DNA of 64,000 bases from Rhodospirillales bacterium (GTDB taxonomy: Bacteria > Pseudomonadota > Alphaproteobacteria > TMED109): positions 1 to 64,000 of the forward strand of contig VXPW01000100.1 in assembly GCA_009839325.1 (NCBI GenBank), written 5' to 3'. The position numbers and the translations under genes were made by a program. The notes below the pieces were generated by a model. That model searched no databases, had not been told where the DNA came from, and worked only from the letters and a program-made list of their open reading frames with translations. Position 1 is the stretch's first letter. Each line of letters starts with the position of its first letter. Shown here one piece after another: positions 25,567 to 34,314 of this stretch.

Positions 25567-27771
25567 CTAGTTGGCGGACTTGCCGAGCGGCACCGAGCGG
25601 GGTGCCCCGGTGCGCAGCGCCTTGCCGCGTCCGGAGAGCGAGGGATTGTCCATGAAGTACTGGTGCGCCGACTCCGACTTGGCGTCGCCTTGCATCGGCC
25701 GGTAGGTCCCGTCGCCCTGCATTTCCCAACTCTGCGTTCGATCGTTCAGGTTGGCCACCATGATCTGGTCAAGGACCTGCTGGTGCACGGTGGGATTCAG
25801 GATCGGCACCATGGTCTCGCAGCGGCGATCGAGGTTGCGCGGCATCAGGTCGGCAGAGGAGATGAAGACCTTGGCCCGGCGCGACGGCAGTTTCCGACCG
25901 TTGCCGAAACAATAGATCCGGGCATGCTCGAGGAAACGTCCGACGATGCTCTTTGCGCGAATGTTGTCGGACAGGCCGGGGACCCCGGGGCGCAGGCAGC
26001 ACACGCCGCGAACCACGAGCTCAATGGCGACGCCGGCCTGCCCGGCGCCGTACAGCGCATCGATCACCTCCGGATCCACCAGGGCGTTGGCCTTGATCCA
26101 GATCGATGCCGGGCGGTCGGCGCGAGCATGCGCGACTTCCTGTTCGATCAGCCCTAGCAGCGTTCTTCGAAGGTGAGCCGGCGCCACCTTGATGGCTTGC
26201 CAGGTTCCGGGTTCGGCGTAGCCGGTGAGCAGGTTGAACAGGGCGCCGGCATCGCGTCCGATGACCGGATCGCAGGTGAAGAGTGACAAGTCGGTGTAGA
26301 TCTTCGCGGTCGCAGGATGATAGTTCCCGGTCCCGAAGTGGACGTAGCTGATGGGACCGCTGGGCTCCTGACGGATCACGAGAGACGCCTTCGCATGCGT
26401 CTTCAGCCCCATGAAGCCGTACACGACATGGACCCCGGCACGCTCCATGTCGCGCGACAGCTTGATGTTCGCCTCTTCGTTGAACCGGGCCTTGAGTTCC
26501 ACCAGGGCCGTCACCGACTTTCCGGCCTCGGCGGCCTCGATCAGGGCGTCCACCACGGGGGAGTCCTCGCGCGGCGTTCGATAGAGCGTCTGCTTGATCG
26601 CCAACACCTCCGGATCACGCGCCGCCTGACGCAGGAACTGGACGACCACGTCGAAACTCTCGTACGGGTGGTGGACGATCAGGTCCTTCTTCCGAATGGC
26701 GGCAAAGCAGTCATCGCCCGTGCTCCGGATCCGCTCGGGGAAACGCGGCTCGAACGATTCGAAACGCAGGTCATCTCGGCCGCACTCCACGATCTCGGCA
26801 AGCGCGGCGACGCCGATGATGCCGTCAGCCTCGACGACGTTGGCCGGATCGACGCGCAACTCCTGGAGCACCGTTTCCCGGAGATCCGGCGGCATCTGCG
26901 CATTGATCTTGAGACGCACGACATTGCCGCGCCGCCGTTTTCGCAACAGCGTCTGGAATGACCGAACGAGGTCTTCTGCTTCCTCGTGCAGCTCGATCTC
27001 GCTGTCACGGATGATCCGGAACGTGCCGTAGCCCAGCAGTTCGCAATTGTTGTAGATCCGGTCCACAAAGGTCCGGATCACGTCCTCCAGCATCACGAAC
27101 CGCAACGGCGAGCCGGGCAGCCGGATGAAGCGCGGGAGCACGGCAGGAATCGGGATGAGCGCGTGCAGGTTGCGGGCGCCGGCAAGGCGAGGCCGCAGGC
27201 TCATCACCAGCGCGAATCCGAGATTGGCAATGAACGGGAACGGATGGGCGGGATCGATCGCGAGCGGCGTTAGCATCGGAAAGATCTCGCGCCCGAAGTG
27301 GTCGGACAGCCAGCCATGCTCGCTCGCCGTGAGCTCATCGGGGTCGATCACGTGCACGTCGGCCGCTGCCAGTTCGGCGCGCAGCTGTCGCCAGCAAGCC
27401 TGCTGCTCGGCCATGAGCTGGGCGGCCGCCGCATTGACTTCCACCAGGGTTTCGGCCGGCGTCCGCCCATCCGGTGACCGCCGATTCACGCCGGCGGAAA
27501 TCTGGCCCATCAGCGCCGCCACCCGGACCATGTAGAACTCGTCGAGATTCGTGCCCGAGATCGAGAGGAAGTTCACCCGTTCCAGCAACGGGTGATGAGA
27601 CTTGCTGGCTTCGCCGAGGACACGCCGGTTGAACGCAATCCAGGACAGTTCCCGGTTCACGAACCGGTCCGGGCCGAGCCCGATTGAAGGAAGCGGGCTC
27701 TGCTCCGTCTTCGGTCGCCGTGTCCGTGACACGACAACGGGTTGCACGGCTACTGCAGTCTCAGCCGGCAT
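25567..27771 (-). CDS. ppk: Polyphosphate kinase 1
   Basis: 734-residue PPK1. The N domain begins FVNRELSWIAFNRRVLGEA; the head domain contains FPMLTPLAIDPAHPFP. The phosphorylated histidine is in GLKTHAKASLV (about residue 459); the second catalytic histidine is in RFLEHARIYCFGNG. LMPRNLDRRCE precedes the C-terminal domain. It reversibly transfers ATP gamma-phosphate to polyphosphate. Start ATG 27771 is preceded by AGGGG. Although the frame extends 64 codons upstream, that extension overlaps the SDR gene in another frame. Located in the run hdaA-SDR-ppk-ppx. Confidence 0.96.
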   Translation of the reverse strand: MPAETAVAVQPVVVSRTRRPKTEQSPLPSIGLGPDRFVNRELSWIAFNRRVLGEASKSHHPLLERVNFLSISGTNLDEFYMVRVAALMGQISAGVNRRSPDGRTPAETLVEVNAAAAQLMAEQQACWRQLRAELAAADVHVIDPDELTASEHGWLSDHFGREIFPMLTPLAIDPAHPFPFIANLGFALVMSLRPRLAGARNLHALIPIPAVLPRFIRLPGSPLRFVMLEDVIRTFVDRIYNNCELLGYGTFRIIRDSEIELHEEAEDLVRSFQTLLRKRRRGNVVRLKINAQMPPDLRETVLQELRVDPANVVEADGIIGVAALAEIVECGRDDLRFESFEPRFPERIRSTGDDCFAAIRKKDLIVHHPYESFDVVVQFLRQAARDPEVLAIKQTLYRTPREDSPVVDALIEAAEAGKSVTALVELKARFNEEANIKLSRDMERAGVHVVYGFMGLKTHAKASLVIRQEPSGPISYVHFGTGNYHPATAKIYTDLSLFTCDPVIGRDAGALFNLLTGYAEPGTWQAIKVAPAHLRRTLLGLIEQEVAHARADRPASIWIKANALVDPEVIDALYGAGQAGVAIELVVRGVCCLRPGVPGLSDNIRAKSIVGRFLEHARIYCFGNGRKLPSRRAKVFISSADLMPRNLDRRCETMVPILNPTVHQQVLDQIMVANLNDRTQSWEMQGDGTYRPMQGDAKSESAHQYFMDNPSLSGRGKALRTGAPRSVPLGKSAN

Positions 27772-27802
27772 GGGCACCCCTAACCCGGACAACCCCGAAC
27801 CG

Positions 27803-28588
27803 TTAGAACGTACCCGGGTAGCCGCCGCCGTCCAGCAGGAGATTCTGCCCAGTGATGTAGCCTGCGTGGGCGCTGCACAGGAACGCACAGGCGGCACCGA
27901 ATTCTTCGGGGGTCCCGAAGCGGCCGGACGGATTGCTCCCGGCGCGTTCGGCAGCCACCACATCGACGTCGGTCTTCCGCTTCTCGGCTTCGAACTCGAT
28001 CGTCCCGCGCAGCCGGTCGGTGTCGAACGGCCCCGGGAGCAGATTGTTGATGGTCACGTTGTAGGCAACGGTCTTGCGGGCGATGCCGGCGACGAAACCG
28101 GTCAGGCCGCTGCGCGCTCCGTTCGACAGTCCGAGAATGTCAATCGGCGCCTTCACGGCGCTTGAGGTGATGTTGACGATGCGCCCGAAGCGCCGCGCCG
28201 TCATGCCGTCGACGGTGGCCTTGATCAGCTCGATCGGCGTGAACATGTTGGCGGCGCAAGCAGCGGTCCAGTCCTTGCGTGTCCAGTCACGAAAGTCGCC
28301 GGGCGGCGGTCCACCGGCGTTGTTAACCAGGATGTCGGGGTCGGGGCAGGTCTCGAGCAAGGCGGTCTGGCCCTCGGGAGTCGTGACGTCGGCGGCCACC
28401 ATCTTGACCGTGGCGCCCTGCGTGGCGACCTTGGCCACGTCGGCTGCCGTCCGTTCGAGGGTCTCCGGGTCGCGGCCGTTCAGGACGACGTGCACGCCTT
28501 CTTCGGCGAGAGCTAGCGCACAGCCACGCCCCAATCCGCGGCTGGAGGCGCACACGATCGCAGTGCGCCCGGCAATATGAAGATCCAT
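27803..28588 (-). CDS. Atypical short-chain dehydrogenase/reductase (BKR-like, no YxxxK)
   Basis: 261-residue Rossmann protein. The glycine motif reads CASSRGLGRG instead of TGxxxGxG; NNAGGPPPG and the catalytic serine region NITSSAVKAP are present. At the place of Tyr-x3-Lys it has LSNGARSGLTG, so both Tyr and Lys are absent. This combination is characteristic of a known BKR-like SDR subgroup that lacks the standard tetrad. Reductase activity therefore cannot be assumed. GGGAG precedes the ATG. It lies between hdaA (29 bases) and ppk (31 bases), an unusual position; those two are normally close neighbours in alphaproteobacteria. Confidence 0.88.
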   Translation of the reverse strand: MDLHIAGRTAIVCASSRGLGRGCALALAEEGVHVVLNGRDPETLERTAADVAKVATQGATVKMVAADVTTPEGQTALLETCPDPDILVNNAGGPPPGDFRDWTRKDWTAACAANMFTPIELIKATVDGMTARRFGRIVNITSSAVKAPIDILGLSNGARSGLTGFVAGIARKTVAYNVTINNLLPGPFDTDRLRGTIEFEAEKRKTDVDVVAAERAGSNPSGRFGTPEEFGAACAFLCSAHAGYITGQNLLLDGGGYPGTF

Positions 28589-28617
28589 GCGTGTCTCCCA
28601 GCAGTCTGACGGTCGTG

Positions 28618-29298
28618 TCAGGCGTGTCGGTTCACGGTGTCGGCGAACCATGCCCGCACGAACGGGATCGTGAGTTTGCGACGACGCGCAAGGGCGGCAG
28701 CATCGAGTTCTGCGACCAGCCGCCGGGCCGCAACGAAGGACCGCTGCATGCGCCGCAGTAGGAAGAGTATCACTTCGTTGTCGACGCGTACCCCGCGGTC
28801 ACCGAACTGTTTCTTGATCACACGGCCGAGCAGCTCATCGTCCGGTTGGCCCAGAAAGACCGATTGCATGGCGCGAAGCCGAGACAGGAGGTCGGGCACG
28901 CGCAAGCCCAGTTGCGCCGGGGGACGTTGACAGGTCACGAGCAGGTGGCCGCGCGCCTCGATCATCGCGTTCACAAGGCGAAACAGGTTGTCCTCGTCTG
29001 TGGCGCCATCGACATCCTCGATCAGAAGAGCCCGGGAGCCTTCCCGCGCGGCCTCGATTGCCGAGTTCAACCGCGCTGCCGGGTGCCGGGCCGCGCCCGA
29101 GCGATGGCACCACACGGCACCGAGATGCGATTTCCCGGCGGCCGGCGGGCCGATCAGGACGAGGCCGGGCGGATGCCAGTCGGGCCACCGGTCAATCCAG
29201 GCGACGGCGGCCGCATTTGCCGGGCCGACGACCAGATCGTCACGGTCCTGCGCCTCGCGCACGTCGAAGGCGAACGTGTATTGGAACTCCGGGGTCAT
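28618..29298 (-). CDS. hdaA: HdaA, DnaA-related replication inhibitor
   Basis: 226-residue short AAA+ protein without the DnaA DNA-binding domain. Start MTPEFQYTFAF, a Walker A-like GPPAAGKSHLG, Walker B LLIEDVDG, sensor 1 LLVTCQRPP, a box VII-type region and sensor 2 RSFVAARRLVAELD. In Caulobacter and relatives HdaA, with the beta clamp, stimulates DnaA-ATP hydrolysis and blocks re-initiation. Many members carry an N-terminal clamp-binding QL-F type peptide; here EFQYTFAF may serve that purpose. Its ATG overlaps the preceding permease stop (ATGA). Confidence 0.88.
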   Translation of the reverse strand: MTPEFQYTFAFDVREAQDRDDLVVGPANAAAVAWIDRWPDWHPPGLVLIGPPAAGKSHLGAVWCHRSGAARHPAARLNSAIEAAREGSRALLIEDVDGATDEDNLFRLVNAMIEARGHLLVTCQRPPAQLGLRVPDLLSRLRAMQSVFLGQPDDELLGRVIKKQFGDRGVRVDNEVILFLLRRMQRSFVAARRLVAELDAAALARRRKLTIPFVRAWFADTVNRHA

Positions 29299-30362
29299 GT
29301 CTCCCGGTAGAACCCGCTCTCGCGGTACCACGCCAGCGCGGATCGAAGCAGCACCACGATGACGGCTGCGGCCGGCACGGCAACGAGGATTCCGACAAAT
29401 CCCAGGAGAGCGCCGCCTGCGAAGAGGGCAAAGATGGTGCCGACGGGGTGCAGGCCCAGGCGTTCGCCCACCAGCCGGGGGCGCAGCACGTAGTCGTCGA
29501 CCAGCTGACCGGCGGCAAAGACGATGCCGGCGACGACGGTCTGCCATGCGGCGCCGAACTCGAGGGCGGCCAGGCCTACCGAGAGCAGCAGACCAAGGAT
29601 CGTCCCGACGTAGGGCACGAAAGAAATGAGGCCCGCGAACAGGCCGATTAGCACGCCGTTCGGAATGCCGATCAAGCCGAGGGCAAGGGCATAGAAACCT
29701 GCAAGGAGGGCGCAGCTCGTCGATTGTCCGCGGACGAACCCGGCCAGGACCTGATCGATTTCGACGAAGCGGGCGCGCGCGGCCACCAGGTTGCGGCGCG
29801 GCAGCAGCGCGTCGATGCGTGCCACCAGGTCGTCCCAATCCCGAAGCAGATACCAGGCCACCAACGGGGTTACCAGCAACAGTCCGCTGACGTTGATGAT
29901 GGCCGCGCCGGACCGAAACAGGTTTTGCAACGTCGTGAGCGCCCAGAGGCCGATCTCCCCGCTGAGGAGCGGCAGCAGGTCCTGCGCGCTGCTGCCAAGC
30001 TCCCAGCCGAAGCGTTCCGTCAGGAGGTGTCGGATCTGGTCCAGCCAGGCGAGGATCCGTCCGATCCGGTCGGGTGCCTTGGCGGCGAACGACTGCGCCT
30101 GGTCGACAACGACCGGGAGGAGCAGACCGGTGACGGCGAACGCCGCCAGGGTGGCAACGATCAGGACCAGCGTGGTGGCGAGGCTGCGCCCCAGCCCCAG
30201 GTCCTCGCACCGGTCGACGACAGGATCGAGCAGATAGGCGATGGCAGCGCCGAGGATGAACGGCAGAAGAATGGAGGAGAACAGCCAGAGGACTGCGGAG
30301 ACCGCCACGAAAAACGCCAGCCAAATCGCGATCACGCCACGAGGGCCGGACACAAGGGACAT
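29295..30362 (-). CDS. AI-2E/PerM family membrane transporter
   Basis: 355-residue protein with about eight transmembrane helices. Pattern of the AI-2E (PerM/TqsA/YdiK) family: LPFILGAAIAYLLDPVVDRCEDLG near the N-terminus and SFVPYVGTILG, GQLVDDYVLRPRLVGERLGLHP in the C-terminal half. The substrate is not predictable; family members export AI-2, ions or other small molecules. It overlaps hdaA by four bases and starts five bases after the DUF2066 gene, so the three are translationally linked. This permease directly before hdaA is common in alphaproteobacteria. Confidence 0.9.
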   Translation of the reverse strand: MSLVSGPRGVIAIWLAFFVAVSAVLWLFSSILLPFILGAAIAYLLDPVVDRCEDLGLGRSLATTLVLIVATLAAFAVTGLLLPVVVDQAQSFAAKAPDRIGRILAWLDQIRHLLTERFGWELGSSAQDLLPLLSGEIGLWALTTLQNLFRSGAAIINVSGLLLVTPLVAWYLLRDWDDLVARIDALLPRRNLVAARARFVEIDQVLAGFVRGQSTSCALLAGFYALALGLIGIPNGVLIGLFAGLISFVPYVGTILGLLLSVGLAALEFGAAWQTVVAGIVFAAGQLVDDYVLRPRLVGERLGLHPVGTIFALFAGGALLGFVGILVAVPAAAVIVVLLRSALAWYRESGFYRET

Positions 30363-30367
30363 GGGTC

Positions 30368-31555
30368 TCAATCGACGACGGGTGGCGCCGGTGCCTCAGG
30401 CTCAACCGGCGCGTCGGGAACGGGTGCTGCGGCGGGCGGGGGGTCCTCCACGGTCGCGAACCGCAGCAGCCACGGGTCACCGGCGGTTTCGACGTCCAGT
30501 CCGATGGCCGTCAGAGCTTCGCGCACGGCATCGACGGTGCCGCTGTAATGGAGCAAGAGGTCCGAGTGCCGCGTGGTCAGACGGCGAATCGTGACGTGAG
30601 CAAGGCGGCTGGAGCGCTGGACCTCGGTCAGCAGACGGCGCCACTCGCGGAAATCACCGAACTCCGCTCGTACGGCGAGGATCCCGTCGGCGGCGCGCCG
30701 GTCACGAACCGATTGGATCCAGAGATCCGCTGCCGCCCGGGCGGTGGTCATGGCCGTGCGCCCAAGAAAGTCTGCGCCCGATTCATCGACGGCGCGGCGC
30801 AACTGAAACCGCAACGGGTCCCCGATCGGCTGCCCCCGATCGGTGAGGACTACGGACACGGTTACCTGCCTCCCTTCGGCGGCCTGGTCGGCCCGGACCA
30901 GCAGGGCGTGGGTTACACCGTAGCGTCGAGCCAAGCCCGCGATCCGATCCGCCTGCCCGCCGGCAGCTTCGAAAACCGAGAGCGCGGAGACATCGCCGAG
31001 TTCGCCGTGCGGCACCAGCAACGGAATGAAGTCACCTGCACTCGGTCGGTTTGCCCAGATGTCGAGCCACGGGTTGTTGTCCCACAGGGTCAGCTGGCCG
31101 CCTTGGCCGAGGAGCGGGATCAGCAGGTGGGTGGGAGGACGGTATTCCTCGAAGACGAGACCCAGCTCGCCCATCAGGTTGCGCACCCCATCGCGATCGA
31201 ACTGCACTTCAATCGTTGCGCGGTAACGATTGGCCGCAATCCGCTCGTCCTGCACCGAATAGCCGGTGACGAACCGGGACGGGTTTGCGCGGACGTCGTC
31301 AGGGATCCGGGCCACATCTTCCTTCAGGAGCAGCCACTGCAGCAGTCGGTCGAACGCCACACGCTCACCCGAGCGGAGTGCGGCGGCTCGCGCCGTACTG
31401 CCGTCAGTTCCGGTCTCGTCGACCGGGATGCCCCCGACCGTGTAGATGTCGGCGGTTCCCTGGGCCGCAGCGGGACCGCAGAGACTTCCCGTCATCCAGA
31501 TCAGCCAGACGCCGGCAAGTGTCGGAAGCGCACGACTTCGCGTCAACTTTTGCAT
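30368..31555 (-). CDS. DUF2066-family exported protein
   Basis: 395 residues with a signal peptide (MQKLTRSRALPTL, hydrophobic core, AAAQG). The body begins YTVGGIPVDETGTDGSTARAAAL, the DUF2066 hallmark, followed by a Val-rich beta domain and a C-terminal Pro/Ala-rich tail (PPPAAAPVPDAPVEPEAPAPP) likely unstructured. The function is unknown. It heads the run to the permease and hdaA, and is divergent from purM with about 100 bases between. DUF2066 next to purM and the permease is a recurring alphaproteobacterial arrangement, which supports the call. Confidence 0.85.
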   Translation of the reverse strand: MQKLTRSRALPTLAGVWLIWMTGSLCGPAAAQGTADIYTVGGIPVDETGTDGSTARAAALRSGERVAFDRLLQWLLLKEDVARIPDDVRANPSRFVTGYSVQDERIAANRYRATIEVQFDRDGVRNLMGELGLVFEEYRPPTHLLIPLLGQGGQLTLWDNNPWLDIWANRPSAGDFIPLLVPHGELGDVSALSVFEAAGGQADRIAGLARRYGVTHALLVRADQAAEGRQVTVSVVLTDRGQPIGDPLRFQLRRAVDESGADFLGRTAMTTARAAADLWIQSVRDRRAADGILAVRAEFGDFREWRRLLTEVQRSSRLAHVTIRRLTTRHSDLLLHYSGTVDAVREALTAIGLDVETAGDPWLLRFATVEDPPPAAAPVPDAPVEPEAPAPPVVD

Positions 31556-31655
31556 GGCAGGCAATATAGATGCATGGTGATTTGCCGGTGGCCGCGCCGA
31601 CGGCCGACGCCAGCCTAGCCCTTAGGGGATCTCGACGGAGTGACCAGGTGCGTCG

Positions 31656-32723
31656 ATGACCGGTTCCAAGCAGTACACCTACGCAGGGGCGGGCGTCGAC
31701 ACCAGCGCCGCTGAGCGGCTGGTGGCCCGGTTGGCACCGCTGGTCCGCACGACCGCCCGGGCCGGGACGACCGGCGACCTCGGCGGCTTCGGCGCGGTCT
31801 ACGATCTCCAGCGCGAGGGGTTCCGGGACCCGTTGCTCGTGGCCGCGACCGACGGGGTTGGGACCAAGCTGCTCCTGGCGGAATCGGTCGGCAACCACAA
31901 CGGGATCGGGATCGACCTCGTCGCGATGTCCGTCAATGATCTCCTGGTGCAGGGCGCGCAGCCGCTCTTCTTTCTCGACTACTTCGCGACCGGCCGCCTC
32001 GACCCCGAGCACGCCTTCCAGGTGCTGCAGGGGGTGGTCGAGGGTTGCCGGCAGGCAGGATGTGCGCTGGCGGGCGGCGAAACGGCGGAACTGCCCGGCC
32101 TCTACTCGGGCCGCGCCTACGATCTTGCAGGTTTTGCGGTGGGGGCGGTGGAACGGGACCGCGTGCTCCCCCGCCGTGATCTCGAGCCAGGGGATATCGT
32201 GCTGGCGCTGGAGAGCGGCGGACTGCATGCCAACGGGTTCTCGCTGGTGCGGGCGATCGTCACCGGGGAACAGCTCGACCTGGCCGGCCCCGCCCCCTTC
32301 GCGCCGGACCGGTCCCTGGGCGAAGCGCTCCTCCATCCGACCAGGATCTACGTGCGCGAGCTCCTGCCGGTGCTGGCCACCGGCACCGTCAAGGCGCTGG
32401 CCCACATCACCGGCGGCGGCATCGCCGCCAATCTGGCGCGCGTGCTCCCGTCCGGCACGCAGGTCACGCTCGACGGCGCCGCCCTGCGCCTGCCGCCGCT
32501 GTTCGACTGGCTCCGCGTGGCGGGCGGGTTGAGCGCCGACACCCTGTTCGGCACGTTCAATTGCGGCGCCGGGATGCTGCTCGTCGCGCCCGCCGCCGCG
32601 GCCGAGCGGATCCGGCAGGACCTCGGCGGGAAAGGGGTGCGTACCTGGCCAGTGGGAACGGTGAACGCGGCCGGCGGGCCGGCAGTGGTGATCGAGCACC
32701 CGGAGTCCGCGTGGCGGTACTGA
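31656..32723 (+). CDS. purM: Phosphoribosylformylglycinamidine cyclo-ligase
   Basis: 355-residue AIR synthetase, fifth step of purine biosynthesis (FGAM + ATP to AIR). The N-terminus YTYAGAGVDTSAAERLV, the FGGF-type GGFGAVYDL, AATDGVGTKLLLA, IGIDLVAMSVNDLLVQGAQPLFFLDYFA and GGETAELPG are all present, as in the family. Length is standard. The gene is divergent from the DUF2066 gene and overlaps purN by 13 bases. Confidence 0.96.
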   Translation: MTGSKQYTYAGAGVDTSAAERLVARLAPLVRTTARAGTTGDLGGFGAVYDLQREGFRDPLLVAATDGVGTKLLLAESVGNHNGIGIDLVAMSVNDLLVQGAQPLFFLDYFATGRLDPEHAFQVLQGVVEGCRQAGCALAGGETAELPGLYSGRAYDLAGFAVGAVERDRVLPRRDLEPGDIVLALESGGLHANGFSLVRAIVTGEQLDLAGPAPFAPDRSLGEALLHPTRIYVRELLPVLATGTVKALAHITGGGIAANLARVLPSGTQVTLDGAALRLPPLFDWLRVAGGLSADTLFGTFNCGAGMLLVAPAAAAERIRQDLGGKGVRTWPVGTVNAAGGPAVVIEHPESAWRY

Positions 32724-33358
32724 ACGTGGCCGTGCTCGTCTCCGGGCGCGGCTCCAACCTGCAGGCACTGCTTGACCGGGCCGCCGTCGCGGCGGGTGCC
32801 GGTTTTCGGATTGCTCTCGTGGTGTCGGATCAGCCGGGGGCAGCGGCGCTTGAGCGCGCCGCGACGGCAGGTGTTTCCGCGGTGGCCATCGAGCCCGAGG
32901 CAGGGGAGCGGCGGGCGGCCTTCGACGCCCGGCTTTCCCTCGTCCTTGAACGCGCGGGCGTGGAGCTGATTTGCCTGGCGGGCTTCATGCGGATTCTCGG
33001 ACCGGGCTTCGTCGATCGCTGGCGCGGCCGGCTGATCAACATCCATCCATCACTATTGCCGGCGTATCCCGGGCTGGACACGCACGCGCGCGTGCTTCGT
33101 GACGGCGTTCGACGTCACGGGTGCACGGTGCACTGGGTCCGCTCGGAAGTGGATGCCGGTCCCGTCATCGCCCAGGCGGCAGTACCGGTTCGGCCAGACG
33201 ATGACCCGGCGAGTCTGGCCGCCCGCGTCCTGGCCGCCGAGCACGGGCTCTATCCGGAGGTGGTGGCCGCCATCGCGGCCGGCCGGCTCAGCGATCCTGA
33301 AGGAGTTGGGCCGGGCGTCCCGGCTCAGCCGACGATGTCGAGCGCGGAGAAGAAGTAG
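32711..33358 (+). CDS. purN: Phosphoribosylglycinamide formyltransferase
   Basis: 215-residue GAR transformylase (folate-dependent, third purine step). N-terminal [15 protein letters not shown] binds GAR phosphate. The catalytic Asn and His appear in [17 protein letters not shown], and the Asp in [14 protein letters not shown] 32711 is the most upstream start, overlapping purM by 13 bases; GTG 32726 is also possible. The C-terminal tail (about 20 residues, [12 protein letters not shown]) is slightly longer than usual. Its last 34 bases overlap the 3' end of the convergent HolC-Ndk gene. Confidence 0.95.
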   Translation: MAVLNVAVLVSGRGSNLQALLDRAAVAAGAGFRIALVVSDQPGAAALERAATAGVSAVAIEPEAGERRAAFDARLSLVLERAGVELICLAGFMRILGPGFVDRWRGRLINIHPSLLPAYPGLDTHARVLRDGVRRHGCTVHWVRSEVDAGPVIAQAAVPVRPDDDPASLAARVLAAEHGLYPEVVAAIAAGRLSDPEGVGPGVPAQPTMSSAEKK

Positions 33359-34314
33359 GCGATCTCGCGGGCGGCCGACGCCGGCGAATCCGACCCGTGG
33401 ATCGCGTTCTGCTCGATCGAGGATCCGAAGTCCTTCCGAAGTGTCCCGGGGTCGGCGTCTCCGGGATCGGTGGCACCCATCACCTGCCGGTTGCGCATGA
33501 TCGCGTCCTCGCCTTCCAGGACCTGCACCACTACCGGTCCGGAGGTCATGAAGTCGCAAAGCGACTGGAAGAACGGGCGCTCCTGGTGCTCGGCATAGAA
33601 GCCTTCGGCGGCGGCCCGCGTGAGACGGAGCCGGCGCTGCGCGACGACCCGCAGACCGGACTCCTCCAGCCGGGCAACGATGCTGCCGGTCACGTTGGCC
33701 TGCGTGGCGTCGGGCTTGATGATCGACAGGGTGCGTTCGACGGATGCCGGCTCTCGGCGGGGCGGCCCGTCGTCGCCGGACTGGCTGACCGCGGCATCAT
33801 CCGTGGCGGGCTCGTCAGCCTCGGGCACCTCCGTCGCGGCCGCGGCCGGCGGGGCACCCTCGGCGGACGACGGCGCGCGCTCCCACCGGCCCTCCTCGGT
33901 CTGGACCGACCACTGCAGGCCGCCGGCATCCGAGCGGGCCCGTCCGAACGCCTCGGCGGACCGCGTGGCGTCCGGGTCGGTCGCGTCGTAGAGCATGCAG
34001 ACCCGCTGGAACGCGTCGGCATCCGAATCGTCCGCGCCGTCCAGCAGGACCAACAGCTGCGCATCGTTTGGCACGGCCGTGGTCGTGGTGAGAAAGACGG
34101 GCAGCTCCTCGGGACGGTCGTCGCCGTCCGCACCGTGCGGCAGGAACGCGGTTCCCCCCTCCCAGAGGCTGGTGTTGAGGGCCTCGATCCGCCCGGCATC
34201 GGGCGAGCGGACCACGGCTCGCATGTCCTGCCGCAACGCCGCGTGCAGCAGCTTCGGGACCACTGATCCGACGGGCTGCGTGCAGCCGTAGAGGTGGATC
34301 TGCGGTCCACTCAT
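33325..34314 (-). CDS. Fusion: DNA polymerase III chi subunit (HolC) + nucleoside diphosphate kinase (Ndk)
   Basis: 329 residues in one uninterrupted frame. Residues 1-146 are a HolC (chi) domain: [39 protein letters not shown] and [11 protein letters not shown]. Residues 147-191 are a low-complexity Ala/Pro/Asp/Glu linker. Residues 192-329 are a full Ndk: [11 protein letters not shown] (Lys 200), [34 protein letters not shown] and the phosphohistidine in NAIHGSDSP (His 306). Chi links the clamp loader to SSB; Ndk makes (d)NTPs. No stop lies in the linker; the only internal GTG (residue 163) lacks a spaced Shine-Dalgarno. The start overlaps pepA by four bases. In related bacteria pepA, holC and ndk are recalled as separate neighbours. 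Confidence 0.9.
   Translation of the reverse strand: MSGPQIHLYGCTQPVGSVVPKLLHAALRQDMRAVVRSPDAGRIEALNTSLWEGGTAFLPHGADGDDRPEELPVFLTTTTAVPNDAQLLVLLDGADDSDADAFQRVCMLYDATDPDATRSAEAFGRARSDAGGLQWSVQTEEGRWERAPSSAEGAPPAAAATEVPEADEPATDDAAVSQSGDDGPPRREPASVERTLSIIKPDATQANVTGSIVARLEESGLRVVAQRRLRLTRAAAEGFYAEHQERPFFQSLCDFMTSGPVVVQVLEGEDAIMRNRQVMGATDPGDADPGTLRKDFGSSIEQNAIHGSDSPASAAREIAYFFSALDIVG

Noticed and set aside
29299-30480. N-terminal extension of hdaA through the permease region
   Set aside because: The extension is an Arg/Pro-rich frame overlapping the permease; HdaA similarity starts at 29298 with an ATGA overlap.
33742-33828. Separate ndk starting at the internal GTG (33828)
   Set aside because: The GTG is not preceded by a properly spaced Shine-Dalgarno and would begin inside the low-complexity linker, so a fused protein is preferred.
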